A stretch of DNA of 64,000 bases from Chloroflexota bacterium (GTDB lineage Bacteria; Chloroflexota; Anaerolineae; Anaerolineales; Villigracilaceae), in NCBI GenBank assembly GCA_016234535.1, contig JACRBH010000168.1:1-64000 (forward strand). Direction: 5' to 3'. The notes under the pieces were generated by a model that did not search any database, had not been told where the DNA came from, and saw nothing but the letters and a program-made list of their open reading frames with translations. Of the stretch, positions 38,449-49,940 are shown piece after piece (within the stretch, counting starts at the first letter, position 1; the number at the start of each line of letters is the position of its first letter). Both the position numbers and the translations under genes were made by a program.

Positions 38449-40791
38449 ATGGAAAAATCACCCGCGCGCTGGTGGGACATCCCTTCCGCCATATTTTTAT
38501 TCCTTGCAATCCTGTTTTCAGCCTGGCGTTTACAATCCACTGGCTGGACGGATGGCCTTGAACACGTCCGTAACCTGGCGCTGCTTGGTCTGTTCGTCGG
38601 GCTGGCATTGGGGCAAAGCGTTTTCCAAAAGCGCAGCGTGACTCTTCTTGCCATTGGATACATGCTGGTTCTTTTAACCTGGCAACTGCTTGGGATGGTC
38701 GAATTTGGCGAAGAAGAAACCTATCTGGGTGACAGACTGATCGTTCTGGCTGGCAGGCTATTGCTTGGGCTAAGCGAATTCACCGCGGGCAGACCAGTCG
38801 AAGATCCGTTGTTCTTTGTGGCGATATTTTGCATCCCATACTGGTTCGCCGCGCTCTTCAGTGGATACCAGCTGACACGTTATGCAAATGCGCTGGCGGC
38901 CATATTGCCGAGCGGCATCATGATGTTCGTGATCTACTTCAACCATTACACCTCACGTGATTACAGCTGGATGTTTGGCCTGTATCTTTTCGTTGCCCTG
39001 CTTCTTTTGGGGCGGCAAAAATATTTACGAGACAGGCAAACCTGGCGGGAACAGCATGTGCAGGTCTCCGCGGAAAGCGGAATGGATTTCAACAACACCA
39101 TCATGGTCAGCGCGGCAATCCTGATCCTTATCGCATGGCTGGCTCCATCCACGCTGACGTTTAATGCGCAGGCCAGGACGACCTGGCAAAACATATCAAA
39201 TAAAATATTTCAAAAAAACGACCGCCTGGAAAACATGTTCGCTGCGGCAAAAAAGGAAAACCTGCCTGTCAGTGATTTTTATCGAAATGAATTGTCACTG
39301 GGCACAAAAGCCAAACAAAGCGCGGCTGTGGCATTTCTTGTTTATGTACCGCCATCGGCAAATGAAATACCCAGGCTGTATTGGCGCGGCCGCGTTTACG
39401 ACAGTTTTGAAAACGGGCGCTGGGTGACAACGAACGTGGAAGGCCTGAACTACGAGCCGCAGCAAGGCGATTTCGATACGCCCAACATGGGTGAACGGAT
39501 CAGCATGAACTTTACGTTCAACGTATATATCAAGGGACAGACCATCCTTTACTCCGCCGCACAGCCGTCGTTCGTCAGTCATCCCGCAAATATTGTTTAT
39601 AAGAAAATCCCCGAATCAGAATCGCTGGATATTGTGGCGGTGCAGGCGTCGCCCAAGCTTGACGCGGGCGAAAGTTATCACGCCAATGCCCTGATCGCCA
39701 ATCCAACGATCGCTGAATTACGCACAGCCGGGACGGAATATCCCGCCTGGGTTTCAGAGAGATATTTACAGTTGCCGGAAAACTTTTCCACCCGCATACA
39801 AGCGCTCGCATTTGATATCACAGCCGATCAGGATAACCCATACGATCGGACTGCCGCCATTACCAATTATCTGCGGACTGAAATTGAATACAAGCCTTCC
39901 ATTTCGTTTCCGGAACAACCGGATAACCCCGTTGATCCATTGGAATATTTTCTATTCGATATCAAGCAGGGTTTTTGCAACTATTACGCCACCTCTGAAG
40001 TATTGATGCTGCGTTCCATAGGAATCCCCGCCCGCCTGGCGGTGGGCTTCGCACAGGGCGAAGCAAATTTACAAAGCACGCTCTTCACCGTCCGCGAACG
40101 TGACGCGCACGCCTGGCCTGAAGTGTACTTCCCCGCTTATGGCTGGATCGAATTCGAACCGACCGGCAACCAGGATGAACTCAGCCGCCCGGAAAAGCGG
40201 GAGGATTTGCCCGCCGCAGACCCCATCCCGCAAGGCACACTTGAAGTGGATCCGATCACGCAGGAAAAACCGCTGATAGACCAGAACATTGAAAAACCCG
40301 CGGTATCCATCACACGCAATCAAATCATTTTGATCAGCGCCGCGACAAGCCTGGCATTACTTGCCGTCATTGCCTTCCTGCTTAAGCGACGCTTTGCGCC
40401 CAATACACAAACAGCGCAGATCTTGAAAAACGTAGTCGAACGGAATGGATGGGAAACTCCCCTATGGTTGAACCGCTGGGTCCGCTGGACATCCCTCACG
40501 CCAATTGAACGATCCTTCCAAAGCATCAATACCGGCTTGCGCTGGATGGAAAAGCCGCAGCCCGTTCATATCACCCCGGCCGAACGCGCAAAGATCCTAA
40601 TGGAACTCGTCCCTTCCGCCGCGCCTGCCATCGAAACCTTATTGCGCGAGCATCAATCCGCCATGTTCAGCCGGCGCGGAGGAAACGCATCACTCACCCG
40701 CCGTGCAGCGCGGAACGTTCTTTATCAAATCCTATATCTGCAAATTAAATCCTTCATCTTGGGATACAATTACGAAGCGCCGCAGAAATAA
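38449..40791 (+). CDS. Transglutaminase-like membrane protein (TgpA-like, DUF4129-like C-terminus)
   Basis: Multi-TM N-terminus; DIKQGFCNYYATSEVLMLRSIGIPARLAVGF…DAHAWPEVYFPAYGWIEFEPT. Confidence 0.9.
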   Translation: MEKSPARWWDIPSAIFLFLAILFSAWRLQSTGWTDGLEHVRNLALLGLFVGLALGQSVFQKRSVTLLAIGYMLVLLTWQLLGMVEFGEEETYLGDRLIVLAGRLLLGLSEFTAGRPVEDPLFFVAIFCIPYWFAALFSGYQLTRYANALAAILPSGIMMFVIYFNHYTSRDYSWMFGLYLFVALLLLGRQKYLRDRQTWREQHVQVSAESGMDFNNTIMVSAAILILIAWLAPSTLTFNAQARTTWQNISNKIFQKNDRLENMFAAAKKENLPVSDFYRNELSLGTKAKQSAAVAFLVYVPPSANEIPRLYWRGRVYDSFENGRWVTTNVEGLNYEPQQGDFDTPNMGERISMNFTFNVYIKGQTILYSAAQPSFVSHPANIVYKKIPESESLDIVAVQASPKLDAGESYHANALIANPTIAELRTAGTEYPAWVSERYLQLPENFSTRIQALAFDITADQDNPYDRTAAITNYLRTEIEYKPSISFPEQPDNPVDPLEYFLFDIKQGFCNYYATSEVLMLRSIGIPARLAVGFAQGEANLQSTLFTVRERDAHAWPEVYFPAYGWIEFEPTGNQDELSRPEKREDLPAADPIPQGTLEVDPITQEKPLIDQNIEKPAVSITRNQIILISAATSLALLAVIAFLLKRRFAPNTQTAQILKNVVERNGWETPLWLNRWVRWTSLTPIERSFQSINTGLRWMEKPQPVHITPAERAKILMELVPSAAPAIETLLREHQSAMFSRRGGNASLTRRAARNVLYQILYLQIKSFILGYNYEAPQK

Positions 40792-40879
40792 TCAACCCCG
40801 TGAACTTTTCAAAAAAGCTTAATAACTATGCGCCATAGATAGAACGGAAAAAACGCCGAAGTCTTAATGGAAGAATCCT

Positions 40880-42592
40880 ATGACCCCTGAGCAAACCCGT
40901 CCCACGACTGTCCACGATCAATTACTTACTCTCGGTTTGCAGGCCGAAAAAATTCGCATCGAACTTGAGGAGAGCAGGCTTAAACTTCCCAAAAACGCAA
41001 TGGACGAACTGCGCAGCCTCGAAACAACGCTTCCGAAAGTCAGCGGGAAAATGGAAGCCTTCCAAAAAGAACACAGCAACATGCTGGCGCTCGCCGATAT
41101 TGGACAGGTGGTCAACTCATCGCTCGAACTTGATGAAGTGCTGCGCATCGTGATGGACAACATCGTGCGGCTCACCAAGGCCGAACGCGGCTTCCTCATG
41201 CTGCGCGACGACAAAGGCGACATGGTCACGCGCATGGGGCGCAACTGGGAAATGGAATCGATCAACCCATCCGAGTTGACAGTCAGCCGCTCGGTTGTGG
41301 GGCGTGTCATTGAAACCGGCGAACCCATCGTCACAACCAATGCACAGGAAGACAACCGCTTTGTGGGGCAGGAAAGCATTGTCGCATTTAATCTGCGTTC
41401 CATTTTATGCGTGCCTCTCAAGGTAAAAAATGAACTGATCGGCGTAATCTATGCCGACAATAGAATCCGCGCAGGCATCTTTGCCGACTCCGAAAAAGAC
41501 CTTCTGGTGGCTTTTGCAAACCAGGCCGCAGTTGCCATCGAGAACGCGCGATTGTTCTCCTCGCTCAAACGCACACTCGAAGAAGTGACCGGACTCAAGA
41601 ACCTGATGGAATCCGTCTTCGCATCCATCGCCAGCGGAGTCATCACTGCGGATATCGAGGATCAGGTGACGCTCGCGAATCGAGCCGCGCAAACCATCAT
41701 CGGACACACCGCGCCTGAGATACTCGGTCATCATCTTAACGAGGTGCTTGCTTCTGTTTCGAAAGAGATCGCACCGCATCTGATGGAAGTCCGCGCAACC
41801 GACAAGCCCATCATAGACCTTGAGATCACCCACAACCTCCCCCCGCGCGGAAATGTCAACTGGCGTTTGAATTTCTCCCCGCTAAAAGATTCAGGCCAGA
41901 AGACTCAGGGTGTTGCCATCGTGCTGGATGATCTGACTGAGCGTAAAAAACTCGAAGCCCAGCGCCGACTCTTCGAGCGCATGGTCTCCCCCGCCGTGAT
42001 CGAACAACTCGACCCGAACAGTTTGCAGCTTGGCGGCAAACGCATGAACATCACCGCATTATTCGCAGACATTCGCGGGTTTACAACCTACAGCGAAAAG
42101 TTATCCCCCGAAAAATTGGTTTTTACTTTGAACCGTTATCTCGCCGCAATGGCAGATGCCGTGCTTTCACAGGAAGGCACCATAGACAAGTTCATGGGCG
42201 ATGCCATCATGGCCTGGTTCAACGCCCCCATCCAACAGGAAGACCACACCCTGCGCGCCGTCAAAGCCGCGCTGGCAATCCGTGACTCAGTGGAAGCGCT
42301 TTACAAGATACTGCCTGAAAATGAACATCTCTCCTTTGGCGCTGGCATCCATTTCGGCGAAGCTGTCCTCGGCCTGATCGGAACGGAAAAACGACTCGAA
42401 TACACCGCCATCAGCGACAACGTCAATATCGCCAAACGCATTCAGGAAAACTCGAGCAGGAATCAGATCCTGATCAGCAAGGAAGCCTACGAGCGCGTAA
42501 AGGATGAAGTTAAAGTAATGCCCCATGTGGAAATGAATCTAAAAGGCAAGACCCATCCAATTGATGTGTTCGAAGTGATGGGGTTGAAGTGA
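40880..42592 (+). CDS. GAF/PAS-containing class III adenylate/guanylate cyclase
   Basis: GAF + PAS; ALFADIRGFTTYSEKLSPEKL, KFMGDAIMAWFNAP, GAGIHFGEAVLG. Confidence 0.95.
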   Translation: MTPEQTRPTTVHDQLLTLGLQAEKIRIELEESRLKLPKNAMDELRSLETTLPKVSGKMEAFQKEHSNMLALADIGQVVNSSLELDEVLRIVMDNIVRLTKAERGFLMLRDDKGDMVTRMGRNWEMESINPSELTVSRSVVGRVIETGEPIVTTNAQEDNRFVGQESIVAFNLRSILCVPLKVKNELIGVIYADNRIRAGIFADSEKDLLVAFANQAAVAIENARLFSSLKRTLEEVTGLKNLMESVFASIASGVITADIEDQVTLANRAAQTIIGHTAPEILGHHLNEVLASVSKEIAPHLMEVRATDKPIIDLEITHNLPPRGNVNWRLNFSPLKDSGQKTQGVAIVLDDLTERKKLEAQRRLFERMVSPAVIEQLDPNSLQLGGKRMNITALFADIRGFTTYSEKLSPEKLVFTLNRYLAAMADAVLSQEGTIDKFMGDAIMAWFNAPIQQEDHTLRAVKAALAIRDSVEALYKILPENEHLSFGAGIHFGEAVLGLIGTEKRLEYTAISDNVNIAKRIQENSSRNQILISKEAYERVKDEVKVMPHVEMNLKGKTHPIDVFEVMGLK

Positions 42593-42645
42593 GTTCGATT
42601 TACGATTTTGATTGACGATTGAGTAATCAGCAACCTGTGTTCAGT

Positions 42646-42676
42646 ATAAAGGCCTCCACATCGGAAGCCTTTATTT
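42646..42676 (+). terminator. Terminator-like hairpin
   Basis: ATAAAGGCCTCCACATCGGAAGCCTTTATTTATT. Confidence 0.6.
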
Positions 42677-42848
42677 ATTAATTGCACCCCAATTCGGACA
42701 AGCCGACCTGCGGTAAAGAGGCTCACCGCGATGGCCGCCAGGATCGCGAAGTTTAAAAAGGTTTTTCTTTGCGTTCTTCGCGGTTCAAATAATCCTTGTG
42801 GACATGTGCCTGCGGCCCAGCGCAGACAAAAAGCAAACATTTAACTTC

Positions 42849-43973
42849 TTACTTCTTACTTTCTCCAACCAATTCCACAAACCTTGCCACCCCATTTATC
42901 CCTTTCTCCACGGGGGCAGTGTCGATATATTCATGCGTGGTATGTGCGCCGCCGCCAGTGGTAATACCCATCACCACAGCAGGGATGCCTCGGCTTAATG
43001 GGATGTTCGCATCTGTCGACCCTGAAGTAAGCGTCGGCTTCAAGCCCTGCTCCTTCGTACAATTCACAGCCAGCTTTACCAGCGGATGCTCGACCGGAAG
43101 CTCACCGGCCGGGCGCTGCCCGATAATTTCAGCGGTCACCTTTACTCCGTCACGATCCGCGAATCGAAATAACTCCTCGGCCTGATAAATCAGTCTTTCG
43201 AGCGCAGCAGGATCCTCCGAGCGCAGGTCCAATTCACATTTTGCCTCGGACGCCAGCACATTGATTCCCGTCCCGCCTTCGAACCTGCCAACATTCATTG
43301 TGGTGCGCGGCTCACGCGGCAGATGCAGCGCGGTCAATTGCGTGACCAGCGCGGCCAGTTCATGCACCGCCGACGGCTGACCGTAATCGGACCAGGAATG
43401 TCCGCCCGCAGTTTTTGCAGTGATGCGATAACGCCTCACGCCAATCGCGCGATGATAAACATGCCCAAGCGCAAGTCCTTCCAAAACAAGGTAACCGATC
43501 ACATTTTTATTAAATCGGTCCACCACGCCGCGCATTCCGCACAAGTCCCCAAGTCCCTCTTCACCGACATTGGCCACGAACCAAACATCATGCGCCAATT
43601 CGATCTGTCTCGCACGTAATGACCATAGAATCCCGAATAGCGACGCAACACCCAGCGAATTATCCCCGATCCCCGGCGCGGAAATTTTTCCCGCATCACT
43701 CTGTCCCTGCCCCCTGCGGGTAACCTGCAGGTTGATACTCTTTGGAAAAACAGTATCCAAATGGGCAGAGACAATCAGCGGCTTTGCATGTTTCTCCCTG
43801 CCCGGCAGCCGCGCATATACATTTCCATGCGAATCCATGGAAACATCCTGTAACTGCTCATTCACAAAAAGCCCGCGCACGAATTCGCCGCGCGGCTCCT
43901 CCGAAAATGTAGGCGCAGGGATTTGCTGGATTTGAACGGCAAGGTCAATGATTCGGGCTGGAAGATTGTTCAT
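42849..43973 (-). CDS. M20/M28-family metallopeptidase (dipeptidase-like)
   Basis: VSAHLDTVFP, ISAPGIGDNSLGVASL, ANVGEEGLGDLCG, GSTDANIPLSRGIPAV. Confidence 0.9.
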   Translation of the reverse strand: MNNLPARIIDLAVQIQQIPAPTFSEEPRGEFVRGLFVNEQLQDVSMDSHGNVYARLPGREKHAKPLIVSAHLDTVFPKSINLQVTRRGQGQSDAGKISAPGIGDNSLGVASLFGILWSLRARQIELAHDVWFVANVGEEGLGDLCGMRGVVDRFNKNVIGYLVLEGLALGHVYHRAIGVRRYRITAKTAGGHSWSDYGQPSAVHELAALVTQLTALHLPREPRTTMNVGRFEGGTGINVLASEAKCELDLRSEDPAALERLIYQAEELFRFADRDGVKVTAEIIGQRPAGELPVEHPLVKLAVNCTKEQGLKPTLTSGSTDANIPLSRGIPAVVMGITTGGGAHTTHEYIDTAPVEKGINGVARFVELVGESKK

Positions 43974-43986
43974 GGGTTAAGTATAA

Positions 43987-44022
43987 AGGTAGACACGTAA
44001 ATAAGTAAACAGGTAAACAGGG
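43987..44022. repeat. Octamer tandem repeat copy
   Basis: ggtagaca cgtaaata agtaaaca ggtaaaca. Confidence 0.7.
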
Positions 44023-44061
44023 GATACACGTTAAACATTCAAGTAAGACCCGCTTCATTCT

Positions 44062-45084
44062 TCAAATCTCGCGCGCCATATCCTGCAAGGAGCGCAGGCG
44101 GGCTTCGGCCAGACCGGGCATAACATCCAACGGATAGAATGGGCCGCTGCCTTCTATCTTTAGCGAGGCGGAAACACTTCCATATAATGCCGCCATTAAG
44201 GGATCGTTCGTTTTTTGGAAGCCAGCCAGGAATCCCCCGCAAAAGGCATCGCCTATCCCGGTTGGGTCTGCAACCCGTGAAGGGTAGGCAGGCACTTCAT
44301 AACGATGATTGCCCGCCGCATCGTACACCAATTGACCCAATGTGCCGCGTTTGATAACAATGACCTGCGGGCCGTATTCACTTATCTTGCGCGCCATCTC
44401 CCAAAGGTCATTGGTCTCGCCCCAAAAGAGCGCGCGCATTTCCTCTTCCGAGGGTTGGAATATCGTAACGCCTTGCAGCACCAGCCTCAGATCACGCCAA
44501 AAGGTGGGAGACATATAGCCGGGAGCAGGGTCCAGGCTGACGGTCTGGTTTGAACCGCCCTTGAAGAGGTTGACCATCTGACTCTGGCTGATAAAGTCAA
44601 AGGGGCAGAGATGCACATGGCAGACATCCCAATATTCTTTTGGCACATCCAGCGCGGCAGGAGAAGATATCTCCGGTTCACGCGGGTCTTTGCGCGAAGT
44701 ATCGGGGGCCTGATAGCCAAGCAGTGCTTTTGGAAATATAAGCTGACGGCGCGCAAAATGCGAAACCACGTTGGATTGACTGCGCTCACCGGCATCGGTA
44801 TAAGCAATGAAAGCACGCAAATCCATATTTTGCGAATCGCGGATCGTGCGGATACCGCGCGTATCAAAGCCACGCGTCTCCAAATCACGCAGCCATTGAT
44901 GCGGATAATCCTCCCCCACGCGCCCAACCAAACCTGCATCTTTATCCCATGCAGCCAGCCCGCCTGCGGCATACAGCAAACTTCCGCCGGGCGTATCCAG
45001 GAGCGGATGTCCCAATCCCGGTGGGGGCAGGATATATTCGCGATTAAGTTTTCCCGCAATGATAAAAGTTGGATGTGTCGTCAT
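44062..45084 (-). CDS. PfkB-family carbohydrate kinase
   Basis: C-terminal DPTGIGDAFCGGFLAGF; N-terminal sugar-binding region; start placed at MTTHPTFI. Confidence 0.9.
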   Translation of the reverse strand: MTTHPTFIIAGKLNREYILPPPGLGHPLLDTPGGSLLYAAGGLAAWDKDAGLVGRVGEDYPHQWLRDLETRGFDTRGIRTIRDSQNMDLRAFIAYTDAGERSQSNVVSHFARRQLIFPKALLGYQAPDTSRKDPREPEISSPAALDVPKEYWDVCHVHLCPFDFISQSQMVNLFKGGSNQTVSLDPAPGYMSPTFWRDLRLVLQGVTIFQPSEEEMRALFWGETNDLWEMARKISEYGPQVIVIKRGTLGQLVYDAAGNHRYEVPAYPSRVADPTGIGDAFCGGFLAGFQKTNDPLMAALYGSVSASLKIEGSGPFYPLDVMPGLAEARLRSLQDMAREI

Positions 45085-45089
45085 GGGGA

Positions 45090-45635
45090 TTATTTTCGCA
45101 TCCACGCGGGACGCAGGCTTGCCACCGTCCGATAGACAGGACACTGCTCCTCATGCGCTCCGACCAAATACCCCGTGGACATTAGAAACTCGTTAACGAT
45201 CTCGCCGCCGGTGAATACGAATGTTTTTTTAAATAACCTGGTCCACTCATCCTTTGTGAGCGGATGATGTGAATCGAGCCAGCCTTTGAATGAGCCGTAT
45301 TCTTTTTTCAATTCAAGAATCTTCTGTGCGTTGACAATCGCCGCGTTGACTTTTAATTTGTTTCGAATAATACCCGCATCTGCCAGCAAACGGGCGCGGT
45401 CTTTCTCGGTATACTTTGCGATCTTCCCAATATTGAATTTATCGTAGGCTTTGCGGAAGTTATCCGCTTTCTTCAGAATCGTAATCCACGAAAGCCCGGC
45501 CTGATTGATCTCAAGAACAAGGCGCTCGAAGAGCAGGTTGTCATCGTTGAGGGGAAATCCATATTGAGTGTTGTGGTAGGTAATGTTAAATGTATCTTCG
45601 GGGTGGGAGTTGCAGTAGTCACAGTATGTTGTCAT
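45090..45635 (-). CDS. tag: DNA-3-methyladenine glycosylase I
   Basis: CDYCNSHPEDTFNITYHNTQYGFPL…LLFERLVLEINQAGLSWITILKKADNFRKAYDKFNI. Confidence 0.85.
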   Translation of the reverse strand: MTTYCDYCNSHPEDTFNITYHNTQYGFPLNDDNLLFERLVLEINQAGLSWITILKKADNFRKAYDKFNIGKIAKYTEKDRARLLADAGIIRNKLKVNAAIVNAQKILELKKEYGSFKGWLDSHHPLTKDEWTRLFKKTFVFTGGEIVNEFLMSTGYLVGAHEEQCPVYRTVASLRPAWMRK

Positions 45636-45826
45636 GCTGATATTTTACTATCCAAAGCGCTTTTTGTTCCATGTGACAGCAACTTACAGCCATAAACTTA
45701 CAGGCTTAACACACCCATTACCAATGGTTAATAGTTTACTGGTTGACTTTTTCTGGTTTCTTTCTATAATAAGGATGAAAAGCGTCCTTAATGTCCAATT
45801 CAGACCCATTTTATAGGAGAGATGAT

Positions 45827-48800
45827 ATGAGGAAAATGTTTGGCAAGTTCGTAGCTTTGACAAGCCTGCTGGCGTTTATGGTTGGGGCAATTGGTCCAGG
45901 TTCAGCAGAAGCCGATTCAAACAGCAAGTCGTTGACAGATAAAGTTATTTTCTTCACCTCTGACGGAATGCGTCAGGATCTGGTTGAAACATACGCCGAC
46001 CAGCGCCTGATGCCAAATATGAGGGAGTTGTTGAAGCATGGGACAAAGGCGAGCGACAATGGCTTGCTTACCCAGGCTCCCACCAATACCGGGGCCGGCT
46101 GGTTTAGCCTGGCAACCGGCGCATGGTCGGGCGTGCATGGTTCAACCAACAACACCTTCGCGATCAATGGCGCGCCGTTTGCCAATCGCACAAGCGCTTT
46201 TGATGCCGGCGTGCCCAAGGCAGAGTCTCTGGCTCAGGCGGCTGAACGCGGCGGCAGGAAGGTGGCGCAGATCGAGTGGGCTGGCGGCCGCAGCGGGACA
46301 ATCAACGGTCCAACCGTGGATTTTCGCGCCTTCTTCTCCGGCCGCGGCGTGGCTACAAACTTTATCAGCCCAACCGATGATGCGGCGTTCACAGCCTCCT
46401 TCGGTTTGCAATTCGATCACCCGGCCGGGTTCGCGGGGCAGGCTCCCTTCCCGGGCGCAGAACCCGTCGATGCAATCGGCTGGACAAACGTACCACGTTC
46501 TTTTAATCCAGCCAGGGAAATGCGCCTAAGGGTAATAGACTTTGGTACAGATAAATATGGTTTGAATGCCTATATTTATGACTCAACCAATGATCACAAA
46601 GTAAATTATGATCGCGTTCTGTTCTCCCCCACCAAAGATGGCGCGAATCCAGTCGCTAATTTAAAGCGAGGTCAATGGGGCGATGTCAAAGTCAAAATCG
46701 TTGGCGGCGCGCTGGATGGAAAAACCGCCGGCATGTTGTTGAAGGTGGAGGAATTGAAAGGCGACCTGTCCATGGTCCGCCTGTATCACACCTCCGTTGC
46801 CCGTGCGAATGCAACCTGGCCGACATGGCCGGGCGAACCCGGCTTTACCGGCGATTTCGCCGAATATGTGGCGCAGAAATTCCCCACGTCCATGGCCGCC
46901 GACTTCGCGATCCTTGAGGCCGGTATTGTCAGTGAAGAGACTTATGTTGAGCAGGGAGTGTATTGGGAAACAGGCCACCATCCGCTCATCAAATACATCA
47001 TAAAGAACTACAAGCCCGATCTGGTCATGGTCGGTTACCCGGTAACAGATGAATTCCAGCATCAGTTCCTGGGATTGATCGTCCCCAATCTGCCAAACGG
47101 TGACGCCAGCCCGGCCTATGACGATGTACAGGTCAACGGCACACCGGATGGACGCGTGGCTCAACGCACAGATTTCATCAAACGGGCATATAAAGGCGCT
47201 GACGATACGCTGGGCCTGGTTCAGTCACTTATGGGCAAGAAGGCAGATACTTTTGTGGCATCGGATCATGGCTTCGCACCCCAGTTCCTTGCCATTGATG
47301 CCAGTAAAGTTTTAGTGGATTTGGGATTGCTTTCCAGACCACAGACCTCCAATTGTCGCCCGGCCAGCGGTGAGACAATTGGCAAAGCCAAGGCTTGTTG
47401 GGCAGGCGGCACAGTTCAAATCTATTTGAATTTGGCCGGGCGTGATCCGTCTGGAGGCGGCTTTACACAAGTTGCCGCCGCAGATGAAGCCGCGACCGTT
47501 GCCCAGATCAAGGCTGCATTCCTCGCTCTGAGCGATCCGAATGACTGGTCTGGTGATGCTCAGCCGGAAAGCTGGATGATGATCGACCGCGCCTACACCA
47601 AAGCTGAGGCACGCTACATCCCCAACGGGCCGGACAGCACCGCAGACATGGCCCACCCAACCCGCACCGGCGATCTGATCGCCTTTGCTTATCCGCCCTA
47701 CCAGTTCGATGCGGCTACACCCGGCACGCTCGTGGCCCGCTCCGCATTCTTTGGTCAACATGGGTATGTACCGGACGTTCAAAATTTGGATGCCGGTATT
47801 AACATGCGCGCCAGTTTTCTTGCTGGCGGTAATGAAATCCGCGAACGATTCGTTGCGGAAGGAATTCAAACGATTGATATCGCCGCGACAATCGCCTATA
47901 TGATGGGCATCCCGGAACCTCAATTTTCCCAGGGCGTTGTCAGGCTCGATCTGTTGAGTGCAGGAGATGACCGCACCCTCGTGCCTGTGACCGGCTTAAC
48001 TGACTTCCACGGTCAACTCGAACAAACAACCTTCTCGTTGGATGGACGCAACGTACCCGTTGGAGGCGCTTCACAACTGGCAACGATGTTCGATGAAGAG
48101 TCCGCGCAATTCCCGAACGGCTCCTTCCTTTTTGCTTCCGGTGATAACGTCGGCGCTTCACCTGCGAATTCCGGTCTCTTGCAGGATACGCCCGCAATCG
48201 ATGTGGAAAATGCCTGGGGCCTGCAAGCCACTTCGTATGGCAACCATGAATTCGATTATGGCATAGCGCGATTGCTGCAACATCAGGCGCGCGCCAACTT
48301 CCCATTCCTCGGAGCAAACATCGTGGATGAAACCACGTTGGAGAATCCAGACTGGGTCGAAGGCACTCATGTCTTTGAGTATGGCGGACTTGAAATTGGC
48401 GTGATCGGCATCGAGTTAAAGGAGACGCCGGAACTGGTCAGCGCTGGAGCCACGGCAGGCTTGAAATTCCTGGATGAAATCGAAACGATCAAGGCTGAGT
48501 CTGAGAAATTGCGCCGGGATGGCGTCAGGATTCAAATTGTGTTGATCCATCAGGGAACTGCCGTCGGGCAGAATGCCGTCGATGGCAACGCAGCCGTCCC
48601 GTGGGCTGGACCGATCATGACCATCGTGCAGGGCATTCAAGACACCACAGTCGATGTCGTGCTGGCAGGTCACACGCATCGCGTCTCCAATCTGATGGTT
48701 GGCCGCATTCTGGTGGCTGAAGGAATCAATGCCGGCGCCAGCTATTCGGTTGTGCAAATGGTAGTCAAGGGGAACGATGTTGAATGGGCTGGAGCGGCAA

Positions 48801-49522
48801 CGCGCATCGCCAAGAATATCGGCGTTGCCAAACGACCTGATGTGCAGGCGATTGTGGATGATGCAAACGCACAGACAGCCATCCTGCGCAATCAGGTAAT
48901 TGGCACTCAGCAATTCGATATCAAACGCGCGCCGACCCGCCTCTTTGAATCGGCGATGGGAAATATGGTAGCGGATGCCATGCGGCTGAAATATCCGGGC
49001 GTCGATGCGGCATACACAAACTCCGGCGGTCTGCGTCAGGACCTGTTGGTTACTCCTCCAACTGCGGGAGAGCTGCCGGGTGAGATCACCTGGGGCGAGA
49101 TGTTTGCGGTTCTGCCGTTTGGAAACCGCACGGTCATCGAGACCCTGACAGGCGCTCAACTGGAGCAGGCCTTCATAAATGGCTTCTCGCCCTTCTGTAA
49201 TGTGGCGATTTCCACAGGGCGCTTCCCGCAAATCTCAGGATTGAAAGTTACTTTCGCTTGTAACGGCACAACCCCGGTGGTTACCGGTATGTGGAAAGCG
49301 CCGGATGGCGTCGGCGGTACACTCACCCCCATCGGCCCGGCGGATACTGTCCGCTTTGTGACCAATGACTTTATGTTCACCGGCGGTGACGGATACACAA
49401 TCTTCTCCCAAGGCACGAATGTCTTGCAACCGGGCGATGACCTCTTGCAGGTCGCCATTGAATATGTGACCGCTAACTCGCCGGTCGGCCCCGTTGTGGA
49501 TGGACGCATCACGGGTCCGTAA
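45827..49522 (+). CDS. Secreted fusion: type I phosphodiesterase/nucleotide pyrophosphatase (alkaline phosphatase superfamily) + 5'-nucleotidase/metallophosphatase
   Basis: Signal peptide; [14 protein letters not shown]…[10 protein letters not shown]; then [47 protein letters not shown]. Confidence 0.9.
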   Translation: MRKMFGKFVALTSLLAFMVGAIGPGSAEADSNSKSLTDKVIFFTSDGMRQDLVETYADQRLMPNMRELLKHGTKASDNGLLTQAPTNTGAGWFSLATGAWSGVHGSTNNTFAINGAPFANRTSAFDAGVPKAESLAQAAERGGRKVAQIEWAGGRSGTINGPTVDFRAFFSGRGVATNFISPTDDAAFTASFGLQFDHPAGFAGQAPFPGAEPVDAIGWTNVPRSFNPAREMRLRVIDFGTDKYGLNAYIYDSTNDHKVNYDRVLFSPTKDGANPVANLKRGQWGDVKVKIVGGALDGKTAGMLLKVEELKGDLSMVRLYHTSVARANATWPTWPGEPGFTGDFAEYVAQKFPTSMAADFAILEAGIVSEETYVEQGVYWETGHHPLIKYIIKNYKPDLVMVGYPVTDEFQHQFLGLIVPNLPNGDASPAYDDVQVNGTPDGRVAQRTDFIKRAYKGADDTLGLVQSLMGKKADTFVASDHGFAPQFLAIDASKVLVDLGLLSRPQTSNCRPASGETIGKAKACWAGGTVQIYLNLAGRDPSGGGFTQVAAADEAATVAQIKAAFLALSDPNDWSGDAQPESWMMIDRAYTKAEARYIPNGPDSTADMAHPTRTGDLIAFAYPPYQFDAATPGTLVARSAFFGQHGYVPDVQNLDAGINMRASFLAGGNEIRERFVAEGIQTIDIAATIAYMMGIPEPQFSQGVVRLDLLSAGDDRTLVPVTGLTDFHGQLEQTTFSLDGRNVPVGGASQLATMFDEESAQFPNGSFLFASGDNVGASPANSGLLQDTPAIDVENAWGLQATSYGNHEFDYGIARLLQHQARANFPFLGANIVDETTLENPDWVEGTHVFEYGGLEIGVIGIELKETPELVSAGATAGLKFLDEIETIKAESEKLRRDGVRIQIVLIHQGTAVGQNAVDGNAAVPWAGPIMTIVQGIQDTTVDVVLAGHTHRVSNLMVGRILVAEGINAGASYSVVQMVVKGNDVEWAGAATRIAKNIGVAKRPDVQAIVDDANAQTAILRNQVIGTQQFDIKRAPTRLFESAMGNMVADAMRLKYPGVDAAYTNSGGLRQDLLVTPPTAGELPGEITWGEMFAVLPFGNRTVIETLTGAQLEQAFINGFSPFCNVAISTGRFPQISGLKVTFACNGTTPVVTGMWKAPDGVGGTLTPIGPADTVRFVTNDFMFTGGDGYTIFSQGTNVLQPGDDLLQVAIEYVTANSPVGPVVDGRITGP

Positions 49523-49547
49523 TAGTCAATTGATAAGTTAGTAATTA

Positions 49548-49579
49548 GGAGGCTCGCTTGGTATCAAGTGAGCCTCCTT
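49548..49579. terminator. Terminator-like hairpin
   Basis: AGGAGGCTCGCTTGGTATCAAGTGAGCCTCCT. Confidence 0.7.
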
Positions 49580-49616
49580 TCATAGACCAAAGTGATGAAA
49601 TCAAAATAATAGCCAT

Positions 49617-49700
49617 ATCGTTGCGAAAAGGGCTAGTCCAACGATACAGTCCCTTCATCGGATTGGAGATTGCTTCGCCCTATCGGGCTCGCAACGACAT
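49617..49700. repeat. Family A palindromic repeat copy (diverged)
   Basis: ATCGTTGCGAAAAGGGCT…GGAGATTGCTTCG…CTCGCAACGACAT. Confidence 0.75.
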
Positions 49701-49733
49701 ATTACGTTTTGAGATTTAGACAATCCCAATATT

Positions 49734-49922
49734 TTATTCAAGCAACTTCAAAAGGTACTTAATACCGACTGTCACCAAGCCTGCTATAACTGGCGTAATA
49801 ACAAAACCGATAATAAATCCCAGAGATGAAAACGGAACAATGTCTGCATTCTTCAAATACCAAAGCAACATTTCGCCAATAACAGCGATAATCACCCATA
49901 CTAAATTCCAAGCACTTTTCAT
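49734..49922 (-). CDS. Small membrane protein (62 aa)
   Basis: Two predicted hydrophobic helices; isolated small ORF. Confidence 0.5.
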   Translation of the reverse strand: MKSAWNLVWVIIAVIGEMLLWYLKNADIVPFSSLGFIIGFVITPVIAGLVTVGIKYLLKLLE

Positions 49923-49940
49923 TTCGCCACCTTTTCGAAC

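Noticed and set aside
48416-49231. Long antisense ORF (271 aa) within the phosphatase fusion gene
   Set aside because: Shadow ORF from codon bias in a strongly supported sense CDS.
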